A stretch of DNA of 64,000 bases from Glandiceps talaboti (Eukaryota > Hemichordata > Enteropneusta > Spengelidae): positions 25,019,288-25,083,287 of the forward strand of contig NC_135558.1 in the NCBI RefSeq assembly GCF_964340395.1. The letters are read 5' to 3'. Made by a program: the position numbers and the translations under genes. Position 1 is the stretch's first letter; every line of letters begins with the position of its first letter. The notes beneath the pieces were generated by a model. It did no database searches, was not told where the DNA came from, and saw only the letters and a list, made by a program, of their open reading frames with translations. Positions 1 to 10,517 of the stretch are shown piece by piece.

Positions 1-573
1 ACTTTGAATGAGATCTGTTAAAGCATGTCTGAGTTATGGCTTTGGACATGAAAATTCGCAAACAAAATGGCTGCCAGGCAGCCATATTGGATCATATCAC
101 GACGAAAATGGATATGCACATGTATGTCATAGAACACTGTCCTAATGTCAACTTTGAATGAGATCTGTTTAAGCATGTCTGAGTTATGGCTTTGGACATG
201 AAAATTCACAAACAAAATGGCTGCTAGGCGGCCATATTGGATCGTATCATGACAACAATGAATATGCACATGTATGTCATAGAACACTGTCCTAATACCA
301 ACTTTGAATGAGATCTGTTAAAGCATGTCTGAGTTATGGCTTCAGACAGGGAAAATTCGCAAACAAAATGGTTGCTAGGCGGCCATATTGGATCGTATCA
401 TAAAACAAATTGACGTGCATATGTATGCCATAGCATGTTGCCCCTGTACCAAGTTTGAAAAAAATCGGTCCAGGCATCTCCAAGAAACGGCTGCGGACGG
501 ACGGACGGACGGACGGACGGACAGACGGAACCCAATCCATAAGTTCCCGTTCCGGACTTCGTCCGCGGGGACT
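1..573. repeat. 150-bp tandem repeat (3 units) with GGAC microsatellite tail
   Basis: Units start at 1, 151 and 301, each with the same opening (actttgaatgagatctgtt), so the period is exactly 150 bp. The third unit diverges after about 390. It is followed by a segment starting aagtttgaaaaaaatcgg (451), a (GGAC)n run at about 494-523, and a short inverted motif around gtccgcgggg (560-570). Open frames here are low-complexity translations of the repeat. The tail directly abuts element A copy 1. Confidence 0.85.
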
Positions 574-2435
574 AACAAGCGACCTATCGGTCAGAATAGC
601 TCCGCTGTTTTTTTGTTGTTGTTTTTTTTTGTATTTTGGTGACATGTAGAAGTGGTTCAGTTCTTCACTATGCAGTTTTGTTTTAGCGATGTAATAAAGT
701 GGTTACTGGTTTCATATGATGTCTCACTATAAAACACATTTTACACAGAAGTTGGTAATGTATTGTACTTTGATACCATAGTCACCATTTTATAACATAA
801 ATCTACTGTTATGAAAAATTACACAAAATCTTTAAAAAAAAAAAAATGACTGGGAAATTTAATGCACACAAGAAAAAGAAAAAAAGAGGATTTTGAGGTT
901 GGCTATAAATAATTCCAGTGTCTTACAGCTTTAACCCTGGAAAATGTTAATGATGAATGAAATAAACTAGGGATCTAAAATAATTTTGAGGCAATTTGAA
1001 TTTCAATTTTCTAACAAATTTACCAAGTCAACAACATTCAACTTGTACTAGTTGTAGTAGATATATATAGGGAAGAAATGTATTAATCGCCATCGTAGTT
1101 TCCGTACGGCGACAAGTACCCGGAAGAGAGTCATTCTCAGCCATACGTTACAGCGGTAACACTCGTTCATGTTCGATTACCTTTCATAAAGAAAACACAA
1201 CGAAATGGTTGAAGTGATCTTTTTTTTAAATTTCTTTTCATCACAAAAACAAAATCTGTTTTAGACAGAAAGAATTATCGAACTGGCTAAACTTCCCGCT
1301 GAACTGGAGTAAGGTCCAAGCCTCGATAGTACGTGAGGAAATCGTCTCAAACTAGCGATACAACTTTCAAAATATAACTTGACATGTCTTCATTTGTTAG
1401 AGTTATACAATTCAAGACAGGTTTTCACTCGAAAAAAAACAATTCTGTGAATAATGACACTCTGAACGCAGCGATTTCTCGGACGATGTTACCACTGTAA
1501 CGTATGGCTGGCAACGACTTGCTTCCGGGTTAGTCCCTCGTGCATCCGGGTACTTGGGATTGTCGCCGTACGGAAACTCACTTGTCGTGCATTACCACAT
1601 CAGTAATTTTGACACTGTAATTTTGCCACCAATATTGATCGTACAAAAACAAAACTCCATAAATGAACCACAAAGTACTTTCCCTTTCAAAATGTGATAA
1701 TTTTAGAAAGAGTATTATCGTTTTTATTGACGACTGACTCTGTCAAAAATCGTCCCATACACTTCAGTTCAGGCATGCACGACTTCTCACTTGATCGTGA
1801 GGTGCGTATACTGGAATGAACCATTCTGTAGGAGGGGTGGAGAATTTGATTTGAAGTTTACAACCCTGTTTCGAACAAATATTTGTCATTTGGGCGCACA
1901 ATGTGTAGAATTAAGACTACAGCACATATTACATTGCTTGTTTGACATCAATAGTGTCTTTTGAAAAGTTGCAGTTTACCTAAAGTCTCGCGGACTGATT
2001 TCCAATATGGTGTCGGTCATAATACTCATTAACATATTCATTTTTTTTTTAAATTACAAAAAAAAAAATCACAAAAAATAGAAAAGAAGATGTGCTGACT
2101 TGAAATTAACAAATCTAAGTAAGCTACCCCCTGCGCATCAACACATCAGATATCAAAGCAATCTGACAAGAAGTACGTGAGGAGATGATGAAAATGTCAT
2201 TTTATGAAAAAAATCCTAAAAAATTGAAAATGGCACAGATCAACTTGGCATGAACAAATCTGAATAGCCTCCCCCCCAGGAAACATGCACACCAAATATC
2301 GAAGAATTCTGAGTGTCACTTTCGGAGAAGATAATGAAAATATAAAAGTTTGATGGACACCTATGATTCACTCTACTCTCTACAACCTATACCTAAAGCT
2401 ACGCTTTCAGCTTTCGCTGACAGCGGAGCTAAAAA
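574..2435 (+). mobile_element. Element A copy 1 (non-autonomous, internally variant)
   Basis: Shares its left end (aacaagcgacctatcggtca) and right end (gctgacagcggagctaaaaa) with copies at 14585 and 49933. A subterminal inverted repeat, tagctccgctgt near 598, pairs with acagcggagcta at the right end. A 13-bp imperfect hairpin with a 6-nt loop lies just inside the right end (about 2398-2430). This copy is about 1.86 kb, against about 2.34-2.39 kb for the others. Its middle (about 1590-1830) is a different sequence from the roughly 700 bp found there in copies 2 and 3. No transposase ORF is visible. The class is unknown. Confidence 0.75.
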
Positions 2436-2436
2436 A

Positions 2437-2877
2437 GTGTCAGACACATCAGGGGTTCAAGACTACTGCTGACTTGATGTCCCATTATCAATAGAGATAG
2501 CAGTAAGAGGGATAATTTCACTAAATTTGTACTATAAAATGGTCACTACACTACCTACAGATAATATTGACCACTAATTAACAGATACAATGTTTTTTAT
2601 AAGTAATTTATCAATTTTAGTAAATATACCTTTGGTTATTTGATAAAAAAAAAACACGCCAGTTGCAGCTAGAGAAGGTTTAAGACTATTACATGATTTT
2701 TTTATTTATTTTTTTTTTTTAAACACGATTCTTGTAAAGTGACAAAACAGAAGTATATACACAGGTAATGATTAACTAGTTGACTATCAACCAACTGACT
2801 GCAATCACTCTGAACTGAAGCCATCAAAAATGACTAATATGTACAAAGTTTGAAAAGACTGAAAGCCGACTTCTCTT
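2437..2877 (-). other. 3' UTR and flank of the seven-exon gene
   Basis: Sequence downstream of the stop codon at 2878-2880 on the minus strand. It is AT-rich with poly-A/T runs. The reverse complement of about 2700-2712 contains overlapping AATAAA hexamers, a plausible polyadenylation signal about 170 nt past the stop. No coding signal is visible. Confidence 0.4.
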
Positions 2878-2938
2878 TCAAGGAGAGGTAAAGGCACTGT
2901 CGTTTGGACTATTGAATTCACTACTAGGACTAGCAATG
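2878..2938 (-). CDS. Unrecognised gene, exon 7 (last)
   Basis: Terminal exon. On the minus strand a pyrimidine-rich acceptor ending ttacag (AG at 2940-2939) precedes 61 nt. These complete a split serine codon from exon 6, then read a Ser/Pro/Asn-rich tail of 19 residues and a TGA stop at 2880-2878. The incoming phase matches exon 6 exactly. The exon is called from splice sites and frame only. Confidence 0.65.
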
Positions 2939-3986
2939 CTGTAAAGTGGACTTCTTGTGTTACAGAATTTCTTTTGGGGCAGAGAATTTCCTTCTGCTGT
3001 TGCTGTTAATGTATGGAGTTCCCCCAGGTATTCTGAAACAAATATGGAGAAAATCATATTTCAATATACAAAGAGTAACACTGAAGTAAAGCACTTTCTC
3101 TGTGTGTTACACTTGTTTATAGCATTTACATCAGGTGTAAAAGTGTACTGTTTCAATTGATTTATTTACAAGCCTAGCATGTGGCCTTTCTAATGTGGTC
3201 AATTAGCAAATGAAACAGTATACTTTTACACTTGATATGGATGCTATAAATATTTGTGGTACATACAGAAAATGCTTTACTTTGGTATTATGGGTTGTAT
3301 ATTACCCTTTACTCTAATGAATTTTTCACATGAGCCGGAGATTCCAAAATACAAAAAAGCAATTGTTGTAACACTTGTTCCAATAAATGTTCTAAACTTC
3401 ATTTTCTGGATTGCTCGCAAGGAGGTGGGGATTTTCTGTTTGTGATAGATCTCACTAGGTTTAAGGTATTAGTGTGGGTATTGAAAAGGGAGGGAATAAT
3501 TCCACTCACACTTTCAGTGCTTTCTGCCACTCTTACAACACCAAACACCAAAAGCACTTCTGCAGTATATGTCACACATCCACTCATACATCATGGGGTA
3601 CAGTTATTTTTACATACATGTAAGTTTATCCACGACATCAAATTTCATACGAGATACTACTTTGTGTTCACATGCTTTAGTGTACTTGGAATGATTGTGT
3701 ACTCATTTGCATACAGGTTGGCTATAATATTTTTGGTATGCACTGCAGGGTAAATACCACTGGTATGGACACACAGATACAAGTTTTTGTATGGTGTTTT
3801 TTAAAGTCTCTTTTAATTTATTGTGCAGTGCTTTTGAATATTTTTAAAACAGAGGAAGCACTTTAGAAATGAAATAAATGTTAAACGTTAAATAATAATC
3901 ATAAATCACTGCCATCATCACATTTGACAATTAGGAATGAAAAGGATCAACTATTTACCAGTTTGATATAGGGTTTAGGTTCTTAC
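2939..3986. other. Intron 6 of the seven-exon gene; imperfect inverted repeats
   Basis: No convincing exon seen. An imperfect palindrome lies around 3120-3255 (tgtaaaagtgtactgtttca against tgaaacagtatacttttaca). A segment at about 3700-3785 (ctcatttgcatacagg...aataccactggtatg) resembles 14129-14215 (ctcatttgcatgcaag...aataccactagtatg), so a small foldback family is probably present in two introns of the same gene. Confidence 0.4.
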
Positions 3987-4067
3987 CTAGTTTGTCCTGT
4001 TGACCTCAGGTTGTGATGGCTGAATTTCAGCAACTCATCATGAAAGCTTGCCACAGATTCACTTTGA
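3987..4067 (-). CDS. Unrecognised gene, exon 6
   Basis: 81 nt on the minus strand between an acceptor (tgattcag, AG at 4069-4068) and a donor GTAAGA at 3986. It enters at phase 2 and leaves at phase 2, matching exons 5 and 7. It encodes about 27 residues rich in Ser, His and Leu (includes FHDELLKFSHHNLRS). It is open in the one frame that fits both neighbours. Confidence 0.7.
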
Positions 4068-4726
4068 CTGAATCAACAAAAAAGAAAGAAGAAAATATCA
4101 GAAAGAAAGTGAGATAAACATGGATGTAGCAATAATTAGTTTGTGCACCATGACGAAAGGTTCTCATTACTTACAGGTAGTATTTTGCAAATATCATTGT
4201 CAGAGAACAGGGCAGGTTATCATGGTAAATTAGATGATCTCTCCACATCAGAAGACAAGGGGTAACACTATGAATAAGGGACGACGAGGCATACCAATTC
4301 AATCACCTCTACAATCACGTCATCATCACTACGCTGCATTTTTTATCAGTCACCACATAGTAAGAGATAGGGGAACACCAAACTTTGGTGCGTCACTAGA
4401 AACTGTGTGCATCAGTGGTGAGTGTCAAATGGCTTCGAGGGCACACTGATCTGGAGTATCCATAGGTTTGTTGTTGCATGAAATGCCATCTTTACAGTTC
4501 CCAAGCCACTTCAGGGGTTAGATTCCCCTACCAGGTGTTGTATTCTCTAATTTCTATTTCTCTATATTTTAATACATGAAAACCCATTTATAGATTGTAT
4601 ATAATCTCCAATTGATTTTTCAAAAACCATACAATCAAATAAAGTTCACCAGCCAGAAAGACACCCTGTTTTTCTTCAAAGTTATTGCATATCGCAAGAA
4701 CATGTGTATATGAAGACTATACAAAC

Positions 4727-4809
4727 CTTTGAGATGACTCAAGTTTTGACTTCTCACTTCCTTTCTTTAATCCTTCACTACTTTTCCTCTTTATTTGGGG
4801 TGATGAAAT
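4727..4809 (-). CDS. Unrecognised gene, exon 5
   Basis: 83 nt on the minus strand. The acceptor is tctttttag (AG at 4811-4810) and the donor GTTTGT at 4726. It begins at phase 0 and ends at phase 2. It encodes a basic, Ser/Lys-rich stretch (IKRKSSEGLKKGSEKSK), compatible with a disordered nuclear protein tail. It is joined to exon 4 by the GTGAGT donor at 5601. Confidence 0.7.
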
Positions 4810-5249
4810 CTAAAAAGAACAGAATATCAATCGATAAAATCTGATATTGTTAATCAATGTTTTTCTTTGTTCAACCAAGGAAAATACGAGTGACCCATGG
4901 GGCCTTGTCATTATGAGTTGCTAGACAAGTAGTTACAAATTTGTTAGTCACAAGTATAATATAATCATATCTTTGCATGTGTGGGGAAAATAATGCTGAT
5001 TCTGAATGTCTTGTCTCATATTTACAGTACCTCAGAACCAATGATGTAGACAGGCACGGACTGTTGTGATGTAATACAGCCAGGGTATAAATTCCATATT
5101 TGCTGTTTGAACATGTACAACTTGAGCATGGTTTAATTTTTATAGATGATCTGGCAGTATCAAGCCTGTAGGATGTTAATAAGGTGAATGCCCCAATGTT
5201 AATATGGTTGGATTCCTAGATGTTTAATGTTAATAGGAATCAGATTAGT

Positions 5250-5530
5250 CCCCCTAACTTAAACTGAGAATCAGATTAGACCCCCTAACTTAAACTTGTT
5301 TTTTCGTCAGATAGGGTTAGGAATAGAATCAGACGAGACCCCCTAACTTAAACTTGTTTTTTCTTTAGACAGGGTTAGGAATAGAATCAGATTAGACCCC
5401 CTAACTTAAACTTGTTTTTTCTTCAGATAAGGTTAGGAATAGAATCAGATTAGACCCCCTAACTTAAACTTGTTTTTTCTTCAGACAGGGTTAGGAATAG
5501 AATCAGATTAGACCCCCTAACTTAAACTTG
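5250..5530. repeat. 58-bp tandem repeat in intron 4
   Basis: The block ccccctaacttaaacttgtt recurs at 5281, 5339, 5397, 5455 and 5513, a period of exactly 58 bp, with a partial unit at 5250. Each unit contains agggttaggaatagaatcag. Units differ by only a few bases, so the array is young or homogenised. It lies between exons 4 and 5 of the minus-strand gene. Confidence 0.9.
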
Positions 5531-5601
5531 TTTGTCTTTCACTAATCATGGATGGACGCTATTCTGTATTTGTTTTCCTTGAGAGTAGCTCGATCACTCA
5601 C

Positions 5602-5881
5602 TGTGTTTGTCTTTTCTTGAAGTGGTGTTGACTTTGTATCATTTTGTTGATTTAGTGGTTTTCCTGGTGGGTTGGACTTTGTTTTCTTTGTTTTGACATC
5701 AGGTGTCATAATTGTTGGAAGTGGGGGTGGTGGTGGTGGAGGGGGATAGCTTGATGCTCCATTGTTGTTTTCAGTTTTCTTCTGTTGTTTTTTTCATTGT
5801 CTTTTTGTTGTTGATGATGTTGTTGTTTAGCTCTTTTCAATGCTATTCTTTTAGAGAATCTGAGTGGCGTATCCTTAATTT
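5602..5881 (-). CDS. Unrecognised gene, exon 4 (with a homopolymer frame break)
   Basis: Acceptor after a long T tract (AG at 5883-5882); donor GTGAGT at 5601-5596. It enters at phase 1, completing a Glu codon with the G at the end of exon 3. It encodes a basic segment (RFSKRIALKRAK), then a His/Gln-rich stretch, then a run of seven prolines and a Lys/Gln/Thr-rich tail. The upstream and downstream parts are in different frames. The switch falls at a run of seven A (about 5790-5796), and a one-base length change there makes the whole exon open and phase-consistent with exon 5. The break is therefore probably an assembly error or a very recent indel. Confidence 0.65.
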
Positions 5882-6497
5882 CTAAAAAAAAAAAAAAAGA
5901 TAGAAAAAACAACACATCTATTGTAGAAATTGTTGCATCATTTGATAAAAAATGTTATGGCTCCTTTACATGATACTGTAGCTAAACACACAAAATGGAA
6001 CTGAAATTAATTTGTGAATGAAGCTATGAAGTAAAGAGACACATCAACTGTTACTGCTTGCATGTCTCCTGTTGTAAAGACAAAAGATCGTATACATTTG
6101 TACTTTGTCCACTAGGACTAAAGTAGGAATTCAAATCCAAACCCTGCATATTACGGCTGTCTAGGGCAAGAATTGACATGAAGAATATTTCTATTATGTA
6201 TAGGAAACCTGCCTGGAACAACATTTTGAAATAAAAATCATGACTTCACGTCTCTCTGATGATCTGAGGAGTCAAGTTGACAAGTAGGATTTTATTTTAA
6301 AGTATTTTGCAAAAAGTATATTTACAAAATTCAAATAGATTTGTATTCTGTATTTCTATATCCTCATTTGTCATACTAACCTAGACTGTAAAATACATCA
6401 TGTCGTTCTGCCCTCACTGGCCTCCTCTCACCATAGGAGGGGTTAACTGATGTGTGAGGGCATCCTGTCATGGGGTACCTTACAGACTAATACATAC

Positions 6498-6615
6498 CTT
6501 GATTGTAATTAAATGCTTTGGCCATATTATCTATCAGTTCTTGCATTTTTTCATTACATTCAGTGTCATCCACTTCAACAGCTTGTTGTCCCATGATATT
6601 AACAAGAAACCTAGT
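6498..6615 (-). CDS. Unrecognised gene, exon 3
   Basis: 118 nt on the minus strand. The acceptor is actttccag (AG at 6617-6616) and the donor GTATGT at 6497. It starts at phase 0 and ends at phase 1, fitting exons 2 and 4. It encodes an acidic, helix-prone segment (MGQQAVEVDDTECNEKMQEL and onward to AKAFNYNQ). The intron upstream is 7.0 kb and contains the DIRS element. Confidence 0.7.
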
Positions 6616-7058
6616 CTGGAAAGTAAAATGAACCAAGGTCTATGTTATATACTAAACTGTTGTATAAACTAGAAATTGAATATACATGTACAGTAACTGT
6701 ACCTAATTTTGATGAATTTACAAGTTGCGTCAGTTCTGCCATGTGAATTTGTCCATGCTATATTTTATAACAAGCATATCTTGAAAACTAAACATACCGG
6801 TAATATTATAAAATAAATCCAACCACATTGATTTTTGGGTCCACACCCAAAATTGAGAGAGACCAAATGCAATTACAATTTCAACCTATTACTGGACTAC
6901 TTCTGGATAAAATTGACAATCTAATTAATGTACAATGTCTAATTATTGGTATTTTCACAATATTCATTGAATATGATATTGGTTGTCTGATCAAAAAATT
7001 ATTATTCCAGTTACAGGCTTACAGGTAGTGCAGGTTGAAGGAGTATCGCAAATTGGAG
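6616..7058. other. Intron 2, right of exon 3
   Basis: AT-rich intronic sequence between exon 3 and the DIRS left terminus. No second gene or repeat is recognised. The open frame at 6828-7028 has no recognisable coding character. Confidence 0.4.
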
Positions 7059-7097
7059 TTCTACCTCATTATCATGCACTTCCTGATCACGTGAGAT
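7059..7097. repeat. DIRS left inverted terminal repeat
   Basis: These 39 bases (starting ttctacctcattatcatgca) are the exact reverse complement of 11437-11475. Inverted termini are expected for DIRS1-group elements, as opposed to the split direct repeats of PAT and Ngaro groups. Confidence 0.85.
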
Positions 7098-7205
7098 AGT
7101 GTTGTGATGACGCAATCTTCAGTGTGTTGCGAATTTTCGACGCATGAACACGTAAGCGTGTTGGGCTCTGTAAGACTGATGATTCATCTTCGGAGCCGTC
7201 TCAGC

Positions 7206-8466
7206 ATGGCGGAAGACAAAGACGAATTTGACCTACTTGAGTTGAGTGGTCCTAACCCTCTTCCCGAAAAAAGGACAAACTCGGGTAAACAGCATAAGGT
7301 TAAGACCTTGTCGTCTTCAAAATCTACGGACAAGAACCCAAACCCTACCCCTAACCCGACTCCAAGTACAAGTTCAGGCAAACAGGCACAGCGGGTAAGT
7401 CAGCGTTCAAGCGAAACCGTAGAAATGCCTATGCTCAAAGAAATGAGAACTCTAACTGACCTCATGACACAGTCAATGATGAGTATGCAAGAGACAATGG
7501 CAAACTTGTTTGCTCAAATTAACAATACAATTACGAACGTAACATGTGGTCAATATGGGGGCTTTGAGGATAACCCTAATGGGTATACACCTCCTGATGA
7601 ACTCACTGATGAGCCAAGACGAAAACGTTCCAAGACGTCTAATAGTAATGACACTGATACAGCAGTTGAACAACTGCTTGCACCGGCAGATGTCCAAGTT
7701 TCCGATAATTCGGAGGACATTGACAAAGATGGTTTATTAACTGGTATCGCTCAAGACTTGCAACTGCAAGACCAATGCGCGGGTGCAATAAATTCACAGC
7801 TTGCGGACATTGTTAATACAGTGTTCAAGGAAGGAATCACAAATGACGATAAACTGGCCGAGAAATATGAAGCAAACGTAAGGCCAGAGAACTGTGAAAT
7901 ACTTCAAACCACCAGAGTTAATCAGCTGATATATATGGGACCAGTTGACTTCAGAAACTCGGTCTGGTGACATACGTCTACAAAAAATACAAACGGCAAT
8001 AGTGAAGTCCATAATTGGGACTTTGTCGATAGTGAACACTGTGTTAGAAGCAAGAAATGCTGGCACAATTGACGGCATCAACACATCTGAGCTAATAACA
8101 AAAGGTATTGACAGTATTGCATTGTCAGCTCATGCAAATTTCATGCTGAATATGAGAAGGAGAGACTATATTAAGCCAGAACTGAATGACAGTTACAGGC
8201 ACCTGTGTTCACCAACTGTTAGCTTTACCACACATTTGTTTGGAGATGACATCTCTAAACATTTAAAGGACATTTCAGAAGCCAACCAAGTTGGTAAAAG
8301 AATTGCTAACTTCAGAGGACGTAGCAGAGGAAATTACAGAGGTGGTGGAAGATACACAAGTAGAGGAAGGGGCTATGGAAACAGAGGTTTCAAGCCTTTT
8401 TCCCAGTGGCGCTCATACTCCAACCCCAAGAAGAAAGGGGAGGGGAGAGGACTGTCACAGAAATAG
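7206..8466 (+). pseudogene. DIRS gag-like ORF1, frameshifted
   Basis: Nucleocapsid/structural protein of the DIRS element, expected to bind the element RNA. The first piece (ATG at 7206, MAEDKDEF; an in-frame ATG also at 7104) runs to 7970 and holds a low-complexity Ser/Pro/Asn region followed by a helical region. The second piece runs in another frame from before 7945 to 8466 and ends in an Arg/Gly-rich RGG-type box (about 8315-8395: repeated RG, RGG and GRG), a typical RNA-binding tail. The switch falls at a TA dinucleotide run (about 7929-7936), so a two-base slip explains it. It overlaps the start of the polymerase ORF. No zinc knuckle is visible, as is usual for DIRS. Confidence 0.7.
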
Positions 8467-10517
8467 ACCAGGTGAGAAATACAGCAATACCCATAGGTGG
8501 TAGATTGAAACATTTTGTCTCTCAATGGGAAGATATTACTTCTGATGCTATAATTCTGGATATTGTTTCTCATTGTCATATTGAATTTTATGACGACAAA
8601 CCACCATCACAGACATATATTCCAAGGGAAATTAAGTTTACTCAAATAGAGAGAGAAATAATCAATGGTGAAATAGACCAATTGATTTCAAAAGGAGTGC
8701 TTAAAGAAGCACAAGAAACAAGTCATGATGGTTATATCTCTAATATATTTGTAAGGCATAAGAAAACTGGAAAGTACAGATTAATACTGAACTTGCGACC
8801 ATTAAATCAATCAGTAGAGTACCATCATTTTAAGATGGACACATTGAAATCTGCAGTACGGTTGATGAGACCTAACTGCTATATGGCATCAATCGATTTA
8901 AAAGATGCATATTATATGGTACCTATTGCAAGGGAGCACCAGAAGTTTTTGAAATTCAGATGGAGAGACAAAATGTATCAATATACATGTCTTCCTAATG
9001 GGTTAGCATCTGCACCCAGATTGTTTACTAAATTGTTAAAACCAGTGTATGCAACATTACGTGAAATGGGACACCTAAATGTAGGTTACATTGATGACTC
9101 CTACTTACAAGGAGACACATATAATGAATGTAAGACTAATGTCTCAGACACAAATGAATTATTTCTAAAACTTGGCTTTTTAGTCAATTTGGAGAAATCA
9201 GTATTTGAACCATCACAAACAGTGACTTTCTTGGGGTTCAAACTAAACTCTGTTCTTATGCTTGTGACACCCACAGCAGTAAAGACAGTAAAGTTAAAAC
9301 AAGCATGCACATCTCTTATGGCAAAACACTGGCCAACTATTAGAGATGTTGCTGAAGTCATAGGGCTTATAGTCTCAAATTTTCCAGGAGCTCAATATGG
9401 CCCACTCCACTATCGATCATTAGAAATAGAAAAAACAGAGGCATTAAAAGCAAAGGCTGGAAATTTTGATGCTAGAATGGCATTATCTGATTTATCTAAG
9501 AAAGACCTTCAATGGTGGATTGAAAATATAGACACTGCTAATTGCCCAGTGTCTCATCGACTTCCAAACATAGTAATGCAATCTGATGCATCTCTAAAAG
9601 GTTGGGGTGCATGTAGATCTCACAAGTCAACAGGTGGTCGATGGACTTTAGAAGAAAGTCGACACCATATCAATTACCTAGAAATATTGGCAGCATTATA
9701 TACACTGCAATCCCTTTGTTCTAAAGAACAGAATATTCATATACAGTTGCAAATGGATAATACTACAGCTGTTGCTTATGTAAATGCAATGGGAGGTACT
9801 AAGTCAACAGCATGCAATAATATAGTTGTCAAAATGTGGGAATGGTGTATTGCTAGACAAATTTGGATAAGTGCAACATACTTACCTGGTGCTGAAAACA
9901 TAGAGGCAGATACAGCATCACAGCAGTTTAATGACAATATAGAATGGATGTTGCAGCCAACTATATTCAACAAGATAGTTGATATTTGGGGGAATACCGA
10001 CATTGACTTATTTGCATCAAGGCTAAACAAACAGCTGCCTACATATATTGCATGGAAGCCAGACCCAGGGGCAGAACATATTGATGCAATGTCTCTAGAC
10101 TGGGCTAATTATTTCTTCTATGCATTTCCCCCCTTCAGTATGCTGATGCAGTGTGTACAGAAAATAGAGGAAGACAAAGCACATGGAATACTGATAGCTC
10201 CTCTATGGCCAACCCAGGCATGGTACTCCAAGATGTTACAGTTGTTGGTAGACAAACCCAAGTTGTTGCCAGTGACAAACAGAACTCTTCAACTTGTACA
10301 CAAGCCAACAGCACTGCATCCACTTCGACAGAAGTTACAACTGATAGCCTGCAAGTTGTCAGGCAATCTCTCAGACAGCAACACCTTTCTGACAAGGCAG
10401 CCGACATTATCATGTTATCATGGCGGAAAGGGACAAAGAAAGAATATGCAGCATATATTAGGAAATGGCAAATATTCTGTTGTAAGACAGAGACTGATGT
10501 TTTTCGACCGCCTGTAA
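8406..10517 (+). CDS. DIRS reverse transcriptase-RNase H polyprotein
   Basis: 703 residues. Copies element RNA into DNA and degrades the RNA strand. The RT domain runs over about residues 60-300. Visible motifs are LILNLRPLN, then SIDLKDAYYMVPI (first catalytic Asp), then LPNGLASAPRLFTKL, and the active-site box YIDDS at about residue 228. RNase H follows with QSDASLKGWG near residue 394, MDNTTAVAYVN and a later Asp (ADTASQQ). A C-terminal part (DLFASRLNK...DAMSLDW...YAFPPF) is the connection region commonly found after RNase H in DIRS elements. The ORF is intact. The ATG at 8406 is only the first in frame, and the true start may be elsewhere because it overlaps gag by about 60 nt. Its last 366 nt overlap the recombinase ORF in another frame. 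Confidence 0.9.
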   Translation: MALILQPQEERGGERTVTEIDQVRNTAIPIGGRLKHFVSQWEDITSDAIILDIVSHCHIEFYDDKPPSQTYIPREIKFTQIEREIINGEIDQLISKGVLKEAQETSHDGYISNIFVRHKKTGKYRLILNLRPLNQSVEYHHFKMDTLKSAVRLMRPNCYMASIDLKDAYYMVPIAREHQKFLKFRWRDKMYQYTCLPNGLASAPRLFTKLLKPVYATLREMGHLNVGYIDDSYLQGDTYNECKTNVSDTNELFLKLGFLVNLEKSVFEPSQTVTFLGFKLNSVLMLVTPTAVKTVKLKQACTSLMAKHWPTIRDVAEVIGLIVSNFPGAQYGPLHYRSLEIEKTEALKAKAGNFDARMALSDLSKKDLQWWIENIDTANCPVSHRLPNIVMQSDASLKGWGACRSHKSTGGRWTLEESRHHINYLEILAALYTLQSLCSKEQNIHIQLQMDNTTAVAYVNAMGGTKSTACNNIVVKMWEWCIARQIWISATYLPGAENIEADTASQQFNDNIEWMLQPTIFNKIVDIWGNTDIDLFASRLNKQLPTYIAWKPDPGAEHIDAMSLDWANYFFYAFPPFSMLMQCVQKIEEDKAHGILIAPLWPTQAWYSKMLQLLVDKPKLLPVTNRTLQLVHKPTALHPLRQKLQLIACKLSGNLSDSNTFLTRQPTLSCYHGGKGQRKNMQHILGNGKYSVVRQRLMFFDRL

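Noticed and set aside
388-649. Overlapping plus and minus ORFs over the GGAC microsatellite
   Set aside because: Low-complexity translations of the repeat and the element A edge.
574-2435. Element A as a Helitron
   Set aside because: It has a right-end hairpin, but no TC start, no CTRR end and no clear A/T insertion rule, and it has a subterminal inverted repeat.
3442-3753. 103-residue plus-strand ORF in intron 6
   Set aside because: Overlaps a foldback repeat. No domain and no splice support.
5281-5530. gggttagg motifs as interstitial telomere repeats
   Set aside because: They recur once per 58-bp unit, not as a tandem TTAGGG array.
5706-5915. Stand-alone ORF ending in a His-rich tail
   Set aside because: It is exon 4 of the host gene read past the poly-A frame break. 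The His run is the proline codon run in the wrong frame.
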